Shown one piece after another: positions 55,189 through 63,604 of a DNA stretch of 64,000 nucleotides. How positions within the stretch are numbered: position 1 is the first letter of the stretch; each line of letters begins with the position of its first letter. The notes beneath the pieces were generated by a model that had not been told where the DNA came from, did no database searches, and saw nothing but the letters and a program-made list of their open reading frames with translations. A program made the translations under genes and the position numbers. The stretch comes from Flavobacteriales bacterium (GTDB taxonomy: Bacteria > Bacteroidota > Bacteroidia > NS11-12g > UBA9320): NCBI GenBank assembly GCA_020635435.1, contig JACJZU010000002.1, positions 310,001 to 374,000 of the forward strand, read 5' to 3'.

Positions 55189-55218
55189 GATCCCGGCCGT
55201 GTGTCGGGATTTTTTTTG
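55189..55218 (+). terminator. Terminator after the 54612 lipoprotein gene
   Basis: ATCCCG, a 9-base loop and CGGGAT, followed by a run of T, 23 bases past the stop and before the fabG promoter box. Confidence 0.75.
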
Positions 55219-55221
55219 GGA

Positions 55222-55229
55222 TAATTTTG
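55222..55229 (+). promoter_or_regulatory. -7 promoter element for fabG
   Basis: TAATTTTG matches TAnnTTTG, 15 bases before ATG 55245. It supports that start over the longer frame from 55182, which would cross the terminator. Confidence 0.5.
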
Positions 55230-55244
55230 CCCCAATTGAAGGCT

Positions 55245-55994
55245 ATGAAATTACTGGAAGGAAAAACGGCTCTAATTACCGGAGCCACCCGTGGAATAGG
55301 CAAGGGGATCGCGGAGCGATTTGCCTCAGAAGGTGCTCATGTTGCATTTACTTTTGCCAGCTCAGCCTCCAAAGCGGATGAACTGGCTTCATCACTTGCC
55401 TCGGCCCATGGTGTTACCGTAAAAGCATATCAATCCAACGCGGCATCGTATGCTGAATCTGAAGCGCTTGTAAATCAGGTTCTTGCAGATTTTGGAACCA
55501 TCGATATCCTGATCAACAACGCCGGGATCACGAGGGATAATCTCCTCATGCGAATGAGTGAGGAGCAATGGGATGAGGTGATCGAAGTGAATCTGAAATC
55601 GGTATTCAACCTCACAAAGGCCTGCTTGAGAACCTTCCTGAAAAACAAGAGTGGAAGCATTATCAACATGACCTCGGTTGTTGGTGTGAATGGCAATGCC
55701 GGACAGGCAAATTACGCAGCCTCGAAGGCGGGTATAATTGGTTTCACTAAATCGGTTGCCAAGGAATTGGGTTCGCGCAATATCCGCTGCAATTCTATTG
55801 CTCCCGGTTTTATTCAAACAGAGATGACCGAGCAACTGGGCGAAGAGGTCGTTAAATCGTGGATCGAAGGAATTCCCTTGAAAAGGGGAGGAACTCCGGA
55901 GGATGTTGCCAATGCATGCCTGTTCCTCGCCAGTGACCTATCATCCTATGTTACAGGTCAAACCCTCCACGTTTGCGGAGGAATGCTTACTTGA
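55245..55994 (+). CDS. fabG: 3-oxoacyl-[acyl-carrier-protein] reductase
   Basis: FabG reduces 3-oxoacyl-ACP to 3-hydroxyacyl-ACP with NADPH in fatty acid synthesis. The 249-residue SDR protein has the cofactor motif TGATRGIGKGIA, NNAGITRDNLLMRM, the catalytic Ser in NMTSVVGVNGN, the YAASKAG motif (Tyr-x3-Lys), and NSIAPGFIQTEMTE. The NAGITRDNLLMRM block is typical of true FabG rather than other SDRs. tatC starts 15 bases downstream, so the two may be co-transcribed. Confidence 0.93.
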   Translation: MKLLEGKTALITGATRGIGKGIAERFASEGAHVAFTFASSASKADELASSLASAHGVTVKAYQSNAASYAESEALVNQVLADFGTIDILINNAGITRDNLLMRMSEEQWDEVIEVNLKSVFNLTKACLRTFLKNKSGSIINMTSVVGVNGNAGQANYAASKAGIIGFTKSVAKELGSRNIRCNSIAPGFIQTEMTEQLGEEVVKSWIEGIPLKRGGTPEDVANACLFLASDLSSYVTGQTLHVCGGMLT

Positions 55995-56009
55995 TAGCAC
56001 AGCAGAATC

Positions 56010-56846
56010 ATGGCGCTTGATCAGGTCGACGTAGATAAGTCACCCGAAAAGAATATGACCTTCCTCGAGCATATCGAGGAGTTGCGGTGGCATATTCTGC
56101 GCTCTCTAGCAGCGATGACCATCGGTTCCATCGTGGCATTCATTTATGGGAAGTGGTTATTCAACAATGTGATCTTCGGTCCTGTCCGTACGGATTTCCC
56201 GTTGTATCGATTCTTGTGCAAACTGGGCTACTGGATCTACGATTCGGATACGCTTTGTGTGGAAGAGATCAAATTTACCGCCCAAAACCTCACCTTGAGC
56301 GGACAGCTCATGTTCCACATCGTAACGGCACTTGTTTTCGGATTTATCGTTGCATTTCCCTATGTTTTATGGGAGTTATGGCGCTTCATCCGGCCGGCAC
56401 TCCGGGCATCCGAGCGAAAATACACCACGGGGTTTGTGCTGGTAACCTCCTTTCTCTTCATGGTGGGGATACTTTTTGGCTATTATGTGCTCACACCGCT
56501 GAGTATCAATTTTCTGGTGAACTATGAGGTGAGCGAGCAGATCACGAATCAATTCACGCTGCAATCGTACATCTCATTCGTTACAACACTCACATTGGCC
56601 AGTGGCCTCATCTTCGAACTGCCTCTGCTCATCTATATTTTGGCGAGGCTCGGCCTCATCACGGCAGCTTTCCTCCGCAAATACCGACGACATGCCATCG
56701 TGGTGATCCTGATCGTTGCATCCATCATCACCCCACCCGATATCATGAGTCAGATCCTGTTGTCCATTCCGATCTATTTTCTCTATGAGATCGGTATATT
56801 TATCGCACTATCAATCGAAAGACGAAATGCCAGACAAACTCAGTAG
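56010..56846 (+). CDS. tatC: Twin-arginine translocase subunit TatC
   Basis: TatC recognises twin-arginine signal peptides and forms the receptor of the Tat pathway for folded proteins. The 278-residue protein has six membrane helices, with the family blocks NMTFLEHIEELRWHILRSL near the start, YVLWELWRFIRPALRASERKY after helix 2, and LARLGLITAAFLRKYRR before the last two helices. The region of residues 45-85 contains a Bacteroidota-type periplasmic insert. ActB in this window carries a Tat-like signal and is a likely client. tatA is not in the window. Confidence 0.95.
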   Translation: MALDQVDVDKSPEKNMTFLEHIEELRWHILRSLAAMTIGSIVAFIYGKWLFNNVIFGPVRTDFPLYRFLCKLGYWIYDSDTLCVEEIKFTAQNLTLSGQLMFHIVTALVFGFIVAFPYVLWELWRFIRPALRASERKYTTGFVLVTSFLFMVGILFGYYVLTPLSINFLVNYEVSEQITNQFTLQSYISFVTTLTLASGLIFELPLLIYILARLGLITAAFLRKYRRHAIVVILIVASIITPPDIMSQILLSIPIYFLYEIGIFIALSIERRNARQTQ

Positions 56847-57267
56847 AAGAATTGCCATAGCAAACGACCATGCCGGCACCGAATTGAAAACTGCACTGAT
56901 GAGCCGGTTCCCGGCTATTGACTGGGTCAATTTTGGAGCGGATACCTCCGAATCGGTGGACTATCCCGATTTTGCCCATCCGCTAGCGGAATCAGTTGCC
57001 AATGGACAAACGTCCCTCGGTATATTGATCTGCGGGAGCGGTAATGGGGTGTGCATGTCGGCAAACAAACACCAGAATATACGCGCGGCACTCTGCTGGA
57101 ATGAGGAGATCAGCGCCTTGGCTCGTCAACATAACAATGCGAATGTCTGTTGTTTGCCCGCTCGTTTTATATCAGAAGAAGAGGCAGTTGCCATTGTGCA
57201 ACGCTTTCTGGAAACCGAGTTTGAAGGCGGGCGACATGGCCGCAGGGTGGAAAAGATCCCCTGCTGA
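56827..57267 (+). CDS. rpiB: Ribose 5-phosphate isomerase B
   Basis: RpiB interconverts ribose 5-phosphate and ribulose 5-phosphate in the pentose phosphate pathway. The 146-residue protein has ANDHAGTELK at the N-terminus, the active-site block LICGSGNGVCMSANKHQ with the catalytic Cys, and RAALCWNEE followed by HNNANVCCLPAR. The ATG at 56827 overlaps the end of tatC by 20 bases, indicating coupling; a longer frame to 56785 lies fully inside tatC and has no family match. Confidence 0.93.
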   Translation: MPDKLSRRIAIANDHAGTELKTALMSRFPAIDWVNFGADTSESVDYPDFAHPLAESVANGQTSLGILICGSGNGVCMSANKHQNIRAALCWNEEISALARQHNNANVCCLPARFISEEEAVAIVQRFLETEFEGGRHGRRVEKIPC

Positions 57268-57269
57268 TT

Positions 57270-57569
57270 CTAATCGGCAAGATCTGCAATGTGCATGAAG
57301 CGCTTGAACACCGATTCAGTATGTGGCGCATCTTTTAACTCGTCGGTCAGATCCTGGCCGGCCCAGTGGCCATAGTGTTTTCCCGTGAACCACAAACGGC
57401 TGTTGGTCACATCGTATATACGCCCCTGGTAGGCGATCCACACCTGATCTTTGTCCTGCCCGTTCCGCAAGGCAAGTTGTGCACGTGTGTATCTTGGCAG
57501 CTCCTTCAACGTAGGCAAAAGTAATCCGACACGATCAATGTCCGGAAGCTGTGCATACCGAAATCGCAA
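57270..57569 (-). CDS. Cytochrome b5-like haem-binding domain protein
   Basis: Up to 99 residues carrying a compact cytochrome b5-like domain: LPRYTRAQLALRNG, VWIAYQGRIYDVTNSRLW and HYGHWAGQDLTDEL, followed by a C-terminal helix. The two His of HYGHWAGQD are candidate haem ligands. The frame has no ATG; it opens with TTG 57569, and a TTG at 57509 (LKELPRYTR) is closer to the family start. A TACTTTTG box on the minus strand lies just before the latter. It is convergent with rpiB, and the ends are 2 bases apart. The partner is unknown. Confidence 0.7.
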   Translation of the reverse strand: MRFRYAQLPDIDRVGLLLPTLKELPRYTRAQLALRNGQDKDQVWIAYQGRIYDVTNSRLWFTGKHYGHWAGQDLTDELKDAPHTESVFKRFMHIADLAD

Positions 57570-57591
57570 CCTTTAGAGCAGCGCAAATCAA

Positions 57592-57599
57592 TATCTTCG
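57592..57599 (+). promoter_or_regulatory. Possible -7 element for the histidine kinase gene
   Basis: TATCTTCG matches TAnnTTTG in seven of eight positions and ends 7 bases before the ATG at 57607. Confidence 0.35.
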
Positions 57600-57606
57600 C
57601 AGTTGC

Positions 57607-58740
57607 ATGCGCATTCGTCTGTTTTTCATTCTTATCATCACCTACATCATCGTGGCTTTCGGATGGCTCACCTGGTCGCTCATAAGCGCAGTAGACAACG
57701 AGTACACCCTGGAGAATCAGGTGCTACGTGCCGGAAAGCAGGCCTGTGTACTGCGCCTGATCGAAATGGGGAAGAATGGTGCCTTCACCGGACCGGATAC
57801 CAACCGGGTCTTCCTTCAGCAGATCGAGTTAAGGGTCGATACAACGGCCGTGAATAAGTATCTCAAAACGTATAATTACGGAAGTTACTCGGCATATTAC
57901 AGTCCCATTGGTGAACGGGTGAATCTCAGTATCGCCATATCCCGAGCCAGGCTGGATGTGCTGCAATCGGAGCATAAACGCAAAGTGCGATTGCATTTGT
58001 TTCAAGCGATCCTGTTGACTTTATTGGTAGGAACAGGGGTGTATGGCGTGTTTTATAGTGTGAACAGCATCTATAACCTGAACAAACAGCAGAATAATTT
58101 TCTGCTCTCTGTTACCCATGAGTTCAAAACCCCGATAGCTGCTATGAAGTTGATGCTACAGACCATACGAAGCCGGGATCTGAACAAGGAGAAACAATCG
58201 GAATTACTCGATAATGCCATTGTGAACGCCGATCGCCTGAATGAGCTTACGGAGAATATGCTCACCGCCATGCAGATCGAGAATAAGAAATACATCTATC
58301 AATGGGATGAATTCTCTGTTAGTGAAATGGTAAGCCGCCTGGTGGAACATTATCAACATCAGGCCACCATATATGCCGAGATCGAACCGGATATACTGGT
58401 GACCGGTGATCCCTTCGTACTGCGCATTTCACTGAACAACATAGTGGAGAATGCACTCAAATATTCAAACTATCAACCCATTTGGATCAACGTGAAGCGC
58501 CAATCGGAATTTGTAGAGATCACAGTAGCCGATAATGGCAGGGGAATTCCGCTCAGCGAGCGCAATAAGATCTTCAAACGCTTCTATCGGATTCAAGATG
58601 AGGAAACACGCGAAACCAAAGGAACAGGACTGGGCTTGTATATTGTAAAACAAACAATCAGGAAACACGGTGGTTCTATAACCATAGTAGACAATGTGCC
58701 CAATGGTACTATCGTGCGCATTACCCTGCCAATAAATTAA
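57607..58740 (+). CDS. Membrane sensor histidine kinase
   Basis: A 377-residue sensor kinase. Membrane helices at about 6-28 and 134-155 flank a periplasmic domain of about 105 residues, which is probably the sensor and matches no domain I recognise. The HisKA domain has the phospho-acceptor His171 in VTHEFKTPIAAMKL, and the catalytic ATPase domain has NNIVENALKYSN (N box), VADNGRGIP (G1) and KGTGLGLYIVK (G2). The response regulator gene 68 bases downstream is its probable partner. The signal sensed is unknown. Confidence 0.93.
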   Translation: MRIRLFFILIITYIIVAFGWLTWSLISAVDNEYTLENQVLRAGKQACVLRLIEMGKNGAFTGPDTNRVFLQQIELRVDTTAVNKYLKTYNYGSYSAYYSPIGERVNLSIAISRARLDVLQSEHKRKVRLHLFQAILLTLLVGTGVYGVFYSVNSIYNLNKQQNNFLLSVTHEFKTPIAAMKLMLQTIRSRDLNKEKQSELLDNAIVNADRLNELTENMLTAMQIENKKYIYQWDEFSVSEMVSRLVEHYQHQATIYAEIEPDILVTGDPFVLRISLNNIVENALKYSNYQPIWINVKRQSEFVEITVADNGRGIPLSERNKIFKRFYRIQDEETRETKGTGLGLYIVKQTIRKHGGSITIVDNVPNGTIVRITLPIN

Positions 58741-58808
58741 AAATGATTGCGTTATGACAAAATACTCAATACGGCAATCCAACTTTGATCGTCTTCATTT
58801 AAAAGCTC

Positions 58809-59507
58809 ATGAACAGCACCAAAACACGGATCTTACTGGTAGAGGACGAGAAGCATCTCGCGGAAACCATTAAACTCAACTTAGAGATCGAGGGTTATCA
58901 TCCCATCGTTGCAAATGATGGTCTTTCGGCCATCACCAAATTTAAGGAGCAGCGCTTCGATATGGTGATCCTTGATATCATGATCCCGAACATCGACGGA
59001 ATAGCCGTTTGTGAGAATATCCGATTGCACGACGGAACTGTGCCCATCATGTTCCTATCGGCGAGAAATACGGCAGAAGATCGCATACTCGGATTGAAGA
59101 AAGGAGGGGATGATTATCTGACCAAACCTTTCAATCTGGAGGAGCTGATGCTGCGCATCCGTAAACTGCTCGACCGCAATCAGGACAATGCGAGCACTTC
59201 GATCACTCAGTACCGCTTCGGCGATAACTACGTGAACTTCGTGAGTTACGAGGCGGAAGGGGTGAACGGCAAATTCTCACTCACCAAAAAGGAAGCCCTT
59301 CTGCTCAAACTCCTGATCGAGAACAAGAATGAGGTCGTGAGCCGTGAGAAGATCCTGCAGACGGTTTGGGGATATTCCGTTTACCCATCTACCCGCACGA
59401 TCGACAACTTCATTCTGGCATTCCGAAAATACTTTGAGCCGGACGCCAAAAATCCCATCTATTTCAAATCGCTGCGAGGGGTAGGTTATAAGTTCGTCGA
59501 AGTCTGA
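58809..59507 (+). CDS. OmpR/PhoB-family response regulator
   Basis: A 232-residue transcription regulator. The receiver domain (about 7-120) has the acidic pair in LVEDE, the phospho-acceptor Asp56 in VILDIMIP, and the conserved Lys in YLTKPF. A winged-helix DNA-binding domain follows (about 140-232; LTKKEALLLKLLIE, TRTIDNFILAFRKYFE, LRGVGYKFVEV). It is paired with the kinase upstream. Target genes cannot be deduced from the sequence. Confidence 0.95.
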   Translation: MNSTKTRILLVEDEKHLAETIKLNLEIEGYHPIVANDGLSAITKFKEQRFDMVILDIMIPNIDGIAVCENIRLHDGTVPIMFLSARNTAEDRILGLKKGGDDYLTKPFNLEELMLRIRKLLDRNQDNASTSITQYRFGDNYVNFVSYEAEGVNGKFSLTKKEALLLKLLIENKNEVVSREKILQTVWGYSVYPSTRTIDNFILAFRKYFEPDAKNPIYFKSLRGVGYKFVEV

Positions 59508-59566
59508 TTGTGCATAATTAGGCGGCAACTTTCAGCCTGATCTCTATCTTCCTTAAGGCTTGCAAT

Positions 59567-59574
59567 TACCTTTG
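59567..59574 (+). promoter_or_regulatory. -7 promoter element for guaA
   Basis: TACCTTTG is an exact TAnnTTTG match, 16 bases before the guaA ATG. Confidence 0.5.
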
Positions 59575-59590
59575 CATTTACCTGTATTGA

Positions 59591-61117
59591 ATGGAAGAAC
59601 AAATCCTAATCCTCGATTTCGGGTCACAGTACACCCAATTGATCGCCCGGCGTATCCGCGAACTCAATGTGTACTGTGAGATCCATCCGTATAATCACAT
59701 TCCTGAAATAGGCCCCGGTATAAAAGGGATCATCTTATCCGGTTCGCCCTGTTCCGTGCGCGACGCAGATGCGCCTCGTCCCGATCTGGAGATCTTTGAT
59801 CAATCCGTACCGGTTTTGGGGATCTGTTATGGAGCTCAGTTAATGGCTTCCATGCTCGGTGGCGATGTGGAGGCGAGCAAACACCGCGAATACGGGAGGG
59901 CCAACCTCAATGTGAAGGATGCATCCGGCTTATTCCACGATGTGGATACACATTCGCAAGTATGGATGTCGCACGGCGATACCATTACCCGAAAACCGGA
60001 TGCCATCGAGATCACGGCGAGTACAGATTCCGTACATGTTGCTGCCTTCAGGGTTAGCGGGAAAGATGTGTATGGGATTCAATTCCACCCTGAAGTTACC
60101 CATTCACTGGAAGGTCGGCAGATCCTGGAGAATTTCGTTGTTTCCATCTGCGGTTGCGCACAAAGCTGGACCCCGGGTCATTTTATTGATACCACCGTGG
60201 CCGAGATCCGAGAACAAGTTGGAACGGACAATGTCGTACTCGGGTTGAGCGGTGGGGTGGATTCATCCGTGGCGGCCGCACTCATTCACAAGGCCATAGG
60301 AAAGCAATTGTATTGCATTTTCGTCAATAACGGACTTTTGCGAAAAAACGAATACGATCAGGTACTCGACGTTTACCGTCAGATGGGTTTGAATATTAAA
60401 GGAGTGGATGCTTCGGATCTCTTCCTCAATGCCCTGGACGGTGTGGTCGATCCCGAGCAGAAACGAAAGATCATCGGAAAAATATTCATAGATGTGTTCG
60501 ATAATGCCGCTCATAGCATTCAAAATGTTCACTGGCTTGCCCAGGGTACCATCTATCCTGATGTGATCGAAAGTGTATCTGTCAAGGGGCCTTCGGCCAC
60601 TATTAAATCGCATCACAATGTAGGTGGTTTACCCGACGACATGAACCTCAAGTTGCTCGAACCACTGAAGACCCTTTTCAAAGATGAAGTACGCCGAATT
60701 GGTGCAGAGGCGGGCGTGCCTATTGAGATCCTCAAACGGCATCCCTTCCCGGGACCGGGCTTGGCGATTCGCATCATAGGAGCCATCAACCGCCGGAATG
60801 TCCAGATCTTGCAGGAAGCCGATGCTTTGTTCATAGAGGGACTGAAGCAGGAGGGCCTCTACGACTATGTTTGGCAGGCAGGAGCCATATTCCTTCCGGT
60901 ACAATCCGTTGGTGTAATGGGCGACGAACGAACCTACGAGAACGTGATCTGTCTGCGTGCAGTGACATCCGTTGACGGAATGACGGCCGATTGGGCCGAG
61001 TTGCCCCATGCCTTTTTGGGTAAGATCAGTAATTCGATAATCAATACCATCAAGGGTATTAATCGTGTTGTATTCGATATAAGCTCTAAACCACCTGCTA
61101 CCATTGAATGGGAATAA
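59591..61117 (+). CDS. guaA: GMP synthase (glutamine-hydrolysing)
   Basis: GuaA aminates XMP to GMP with glutamine and ATP, the last step of guanine nucleotide synthesis. The 508-residue protein has the class I glutaminase domain (catalytic Cys79 in GICYGAQLMA, His and Glu in FHPEVTHS), the ATP pyrophosphatase domain with the PP-loop LGLSGGVDSSVAAAL, and the C-terminal dimerisation domain ending in SKPPATIEWE, the family's standard terminus. It overlaps the next gene by 14 bases, suggesting an operon with the lipoprotein and the methyltransferase. Confidence 0.97.
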   Translation: MEEQILILDFGSQYTQLIARRIRELNVYCEIHPYNHIPEIGPGIKGIILSGSPCSVRDADAPRPDLEIFDQSVPVLGICYGAQLMASMLGGDVEASKHREYGRANLNVKDASGLFHDVDTHSQVWMSHGDTITRKPDAIEITASTDSVHVAAFRVSGKDVYGIQFHPEVTHSLEGRQILENFVVSICGCAQSWTPGHFIDTTVAEIREQVGTDNVVLGLSGGVDSSVAAALIHKAIGKQLYCIFVNNGLLRKNEYDQVLDVYRQMGLNIKGVDASDLFLNALDGVVDPEQKRKIIGKIFIDVFDNAAHSIQNVHWLAQGTIYPDVIESVSVKGPSATIKSHHNVGGLPDDMNLKLLEPLKTLFKDEVRRIGAEAGVPIEILKRHPFPGPGLAIRIIGAINRRNVQILQEADALFIEGLKQEGLYDYVWQAGAIFLPVQSVGVMGDERTYENVICLRAVTSVDGMTADWAELPHAFLGKISNSIINTIKGINRVVFDISSKPPATIEWE

Positions 61118-62357
61118 GTACATAGCGCTCCTTATTTACCTCATCCTGAGCTCCTGTTCAATCTTGCGCTCGGATCCGGTTCAAAGCATCCCCGAAAATC
61201 CGGAGAAAGTTGAAAAGCCCGTTCTTCAACCCGGTATCCCCGGGGAAGAACTCCCGGACCCTGCACCAGAAAAGAAGCCTGAGATCGTATACTTCCACGG
61301 AAACCGCTATGAAGTGGCCCCGCATAAAGGTCATTTCAATGTTGCACTGATCCTGCCATTTTATGAGGATGCTGCCGACTTAAATGCCACTTCGGAGATC
61401 ATGTTCGAATACTATCAAGGCGTTCGGATCGCGTTGGAAAGTTTGGAACAACAAGGTCTTAAACTGGATCTGCACGTTTTCGATAACCGGAATGATACGA
61501 ATCGGACACACACGATTCTGGATCGTCCGGAATTCAAGAAAATGGATCTCATTGTTGGGCCCATCCTCGAAGAGCATCTGAGGATCGTTTCCGATTATGG
61601 ACTCAAACACAAGGTGCCGGTATTCTCTCCATTTTCGACTGTGAACCGACTCCATCATCCAAACCCTCATTTCTATTCCAGCATCCCGGGATATAAATTG
61701 AAGGCAGCCCGTATGGTGCAATTTTGGGAAAAGCATTACCCGAATGCTGAGGTGGTGCTCTTCAGAGACGGAGGGCGGTACGACATGGATTTTGTTCCAC
61801 ACTTACTCGATGCCTTGCAGCGTTCCGGCAAATTGTCTTATCGCGAACTGAAGGAAAAAAAAGGTATGGATTGGGCCGTGGAACTGAAAAGAGGAAAGAC
61901 CTCTGTGATCTATATTCCCAGTCAGTCCAAACAAACGGTTAGTTCCACACTGGGAAAGATCTTCGCTACGCGCTACGATGTTGTGCTCTTCGGCGAGCAA
62001 GGCTGGCTGCAATTTGAAAACAACGATTTCAATTTTTGGTCGAAAATGAACGTGCACATAATAGCTACCGAGTATCTCGATCCGTCGGATAGCAGTACGT
62101 TTGCTTTCCGTCGGGCATTTCGCGCACAGTTTGTGAAAGATCCGGGGATGTTCTCCTATATGGGCTACGACCAGTTCTCCCTGATCGGCGAAATGTTCAT
62201 GGCATTTGGTGAATATTTTCCAAGCTATGTGGATCAGGCTAAATTCAAGTACCTCACCACATCCTACCAATTTACCGAACAGGCCGGCTTCCGTCAGAAC
62301 CAAAACCTGTATTTCCTTCGATTTGAAGAAGATCATTTGAACGACGTAACGGACTGA
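61104..62357 (+). CDS. Periplasmic-binding-protein-like lipoprotein
   Basis: A 417-residue lipoprotein (YIALLIYLILSSC, Cys about 18) with a Pro/Glu-rich linker (about 25-65) and a type 1 periplasmic binding fold (about 75-400): VALILPFYEDAADLNATSEI, YYQGVRIALESLEQQG and GPILEEHLRIVSDYGLKHKV. Relatives in Bacteroidota often carry N-terminal LysM domains, which are absent here. The start is a TTG at 61104 inside the guaA end; no ATG precedes the signal. Its ligand is unknown; linkage to guaA is common in the phylum. Confidence 0.82.
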   Translation: MNGNKYIALLIYLILSSCSILRSDPVQSIPENPEKVEKPVLQPGIPGEELPDPAPEKKPEIVYFHGNRYEVAPHKGHFNVALILPFYEDAADLNATSEIMFEYYQGVRIALESLEQQGLKLDLHVFDNRNDTNRTHTILDRPEFKKMDLIVGPILEEHLRIVSDYGLKHKVPVFSPFSTVNRLHHPNPHFYSSIPGYKLKAARMVQFWEKHYPNAEVVLFRDGGRYDMDFVPHLLDALQRSGKLSYRELKEKKGMDWAVELKRGKTSVIYIPSQSKQTVSSTLGKIFATRYDVVLFGEQGWLQFENNDFNFWSKMNVHIIATEYLDPSDSSTFAFRRAFRAQFVKDPGMFSYMGYDQFSLIGEMFMAFGEYFPSYVDQAKFKYLTTSYQFTEQAGFRQNQNLYFLRFEEDHLNDVTD

Positions 62358-63517
62358 TGGAGTATTTCGGTCGCCGTATTCGCTTGTTGGAAGAAATGCT
62401 CTCCGAATACAACGGACCAGGGCCCTTTCACCTCTTTCTCAAACAATTCTTCAAAAAACACCCGGAATGCGGTTCAAAGGATCGCAAGGCTCTCCGGGAA
62501 ATGGCCTATGTATACTGGCGCATTTCCTGTGTACTCAAAGCAGGAACACTTGAGGAAAGGTTGCGAGATGGATTTGAGATACTTAAAGAGCCAATGCGGG
62601 ATGCAGGTGAGGATCTTCCTGAACAGCTTCGCAAATTGACCGATACCTCATTGGACCGGGAGAAATTCGCTCAATTTGATGACTTTCTCACAGAGCGGAT
62701 CAACAAAGCTGACTGGCTGGTTTCCCGAATGCAGGAACCCCGGTTGTGGTTGCGCATCCGTGGTGAGTCCGATTCGGTTCGGAAGTATTTCCATTCCAAC
62801 ACGATCGGTTTCGTAGAGCCTTTTGAGGGTTGTTTTGGTGTGGAGAATGGAACGGATCTTCGGAATATGCCAGCAGGGCTCTTCAAACGGATCGAAGTAC
62901 AGGACATTGCCTCGCAAAGAGCTTCCGGACTTATTCAGGTCGATCATGGAGCCAGGGTATGGGATTGTTGTGCCGGATCGGGTGGGAAATCGCTGGTACT
63001 TCTGGATCGTGGCATTCAGATGGATCTGTACGTTTCCGATAAAAGGCAGTCCATCTTACACAATCTTAGTCAACGATTCCGCTCCGCAGGTTATTCGAAC
63101 TATGCACAATGCACCTGCGACCTCAGCAGATCGGCACCCGGATCATTTCAGAAAGATGCTTCGAAGCTCAGTGTAGGATCGGAGTATTTTGACCACATCA
63201 TCTGCGATGTGCCCTGCAGTGGTTCCGGAACCTGGGGCAGAACACCGGAAAGCTGGACTACCTTCAAAAGCGGAGAGATCGGCAGGTATGCACAACTTCA
63301 AACATCAATACTTCATCGAGTTTGGCCATTTCTGAAACCGGGAGGTACGGTTTGGTATCTCACGTGTTCCGTATTTGAAGCGGAGAACGAAATGGTACTG
63401 ATAGGATTTTTGGAGGCCAACAAGGAATGTGAGTTCGTTTTCGACACCTACTGCAATGAATTGGCTCAGGGGGGCGACAGTCTCTATCTTGCAAGACTGC
63501 TGAAAAAATCGGGGTAG
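62357..63517 (+). CDS. RsmB/NOP2/Sun-family RNA (cytosine-5) methyltransferase
   Basis: A 386-residue SAM-dependent enzyme of the Sun/NOP2 family, which methylates cytosine in rRNA or tRNA. It has VWDCCAGSGGKSLVL (SAM binding, motif I), VSDKRQSIL and IICDVPCSGSGTW, where the PCSGSG cysteine is one of the two catalytic Cys; the other is in WYLTCSVF. The N-terminal helical region is like the NusB-related domain of RsmB, but shorter. The ATG overlaps the stop of the lipoprotein gene. The exact RNA position is unknown. Confidence 0.88.
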   Translation: MEYFGRRIRLLEEMLSEYNGPGPFHLFLKQFFKKHPECGSKDRKALREMAYVYWRISCVLKAGTLEERLRDGFEILKEPMRDAGEDLPEQLRKLTDTSLDREKFAQFDDFLTERINKADWLVSRMQEPRLWLRIRGESDSVRKYFHSNTIGFVEPFEGCFGVENGTDLRNMPAGLFKRIEVQDIASQRASGLIQVDHGARVWDCCAGSGGKSLVLLDRGIQMDLYVSDKRQSILHNLSQRFRSAGYSNYAQCTCDLSRSAPGSFQKDASKLSVGSEYFDHIICDVPCSGSGTWGRTPESWTTFKSGEIGRYAQLQTSILHRVWPFLKPGGTVWYLTCSVFEAENEMVLIGFLEANKECEFVFDTYCNELAQGGDSLYLARLLKKSG

Positions 63518-63604
63518 CGGTAAGTAAACGGTCAATTAAACTTTCGGGATTGAACCTAAAAAGGATTTCCGTTACTTTTACGCGCTATTTTTAAGTTAAA
63601 CTGA

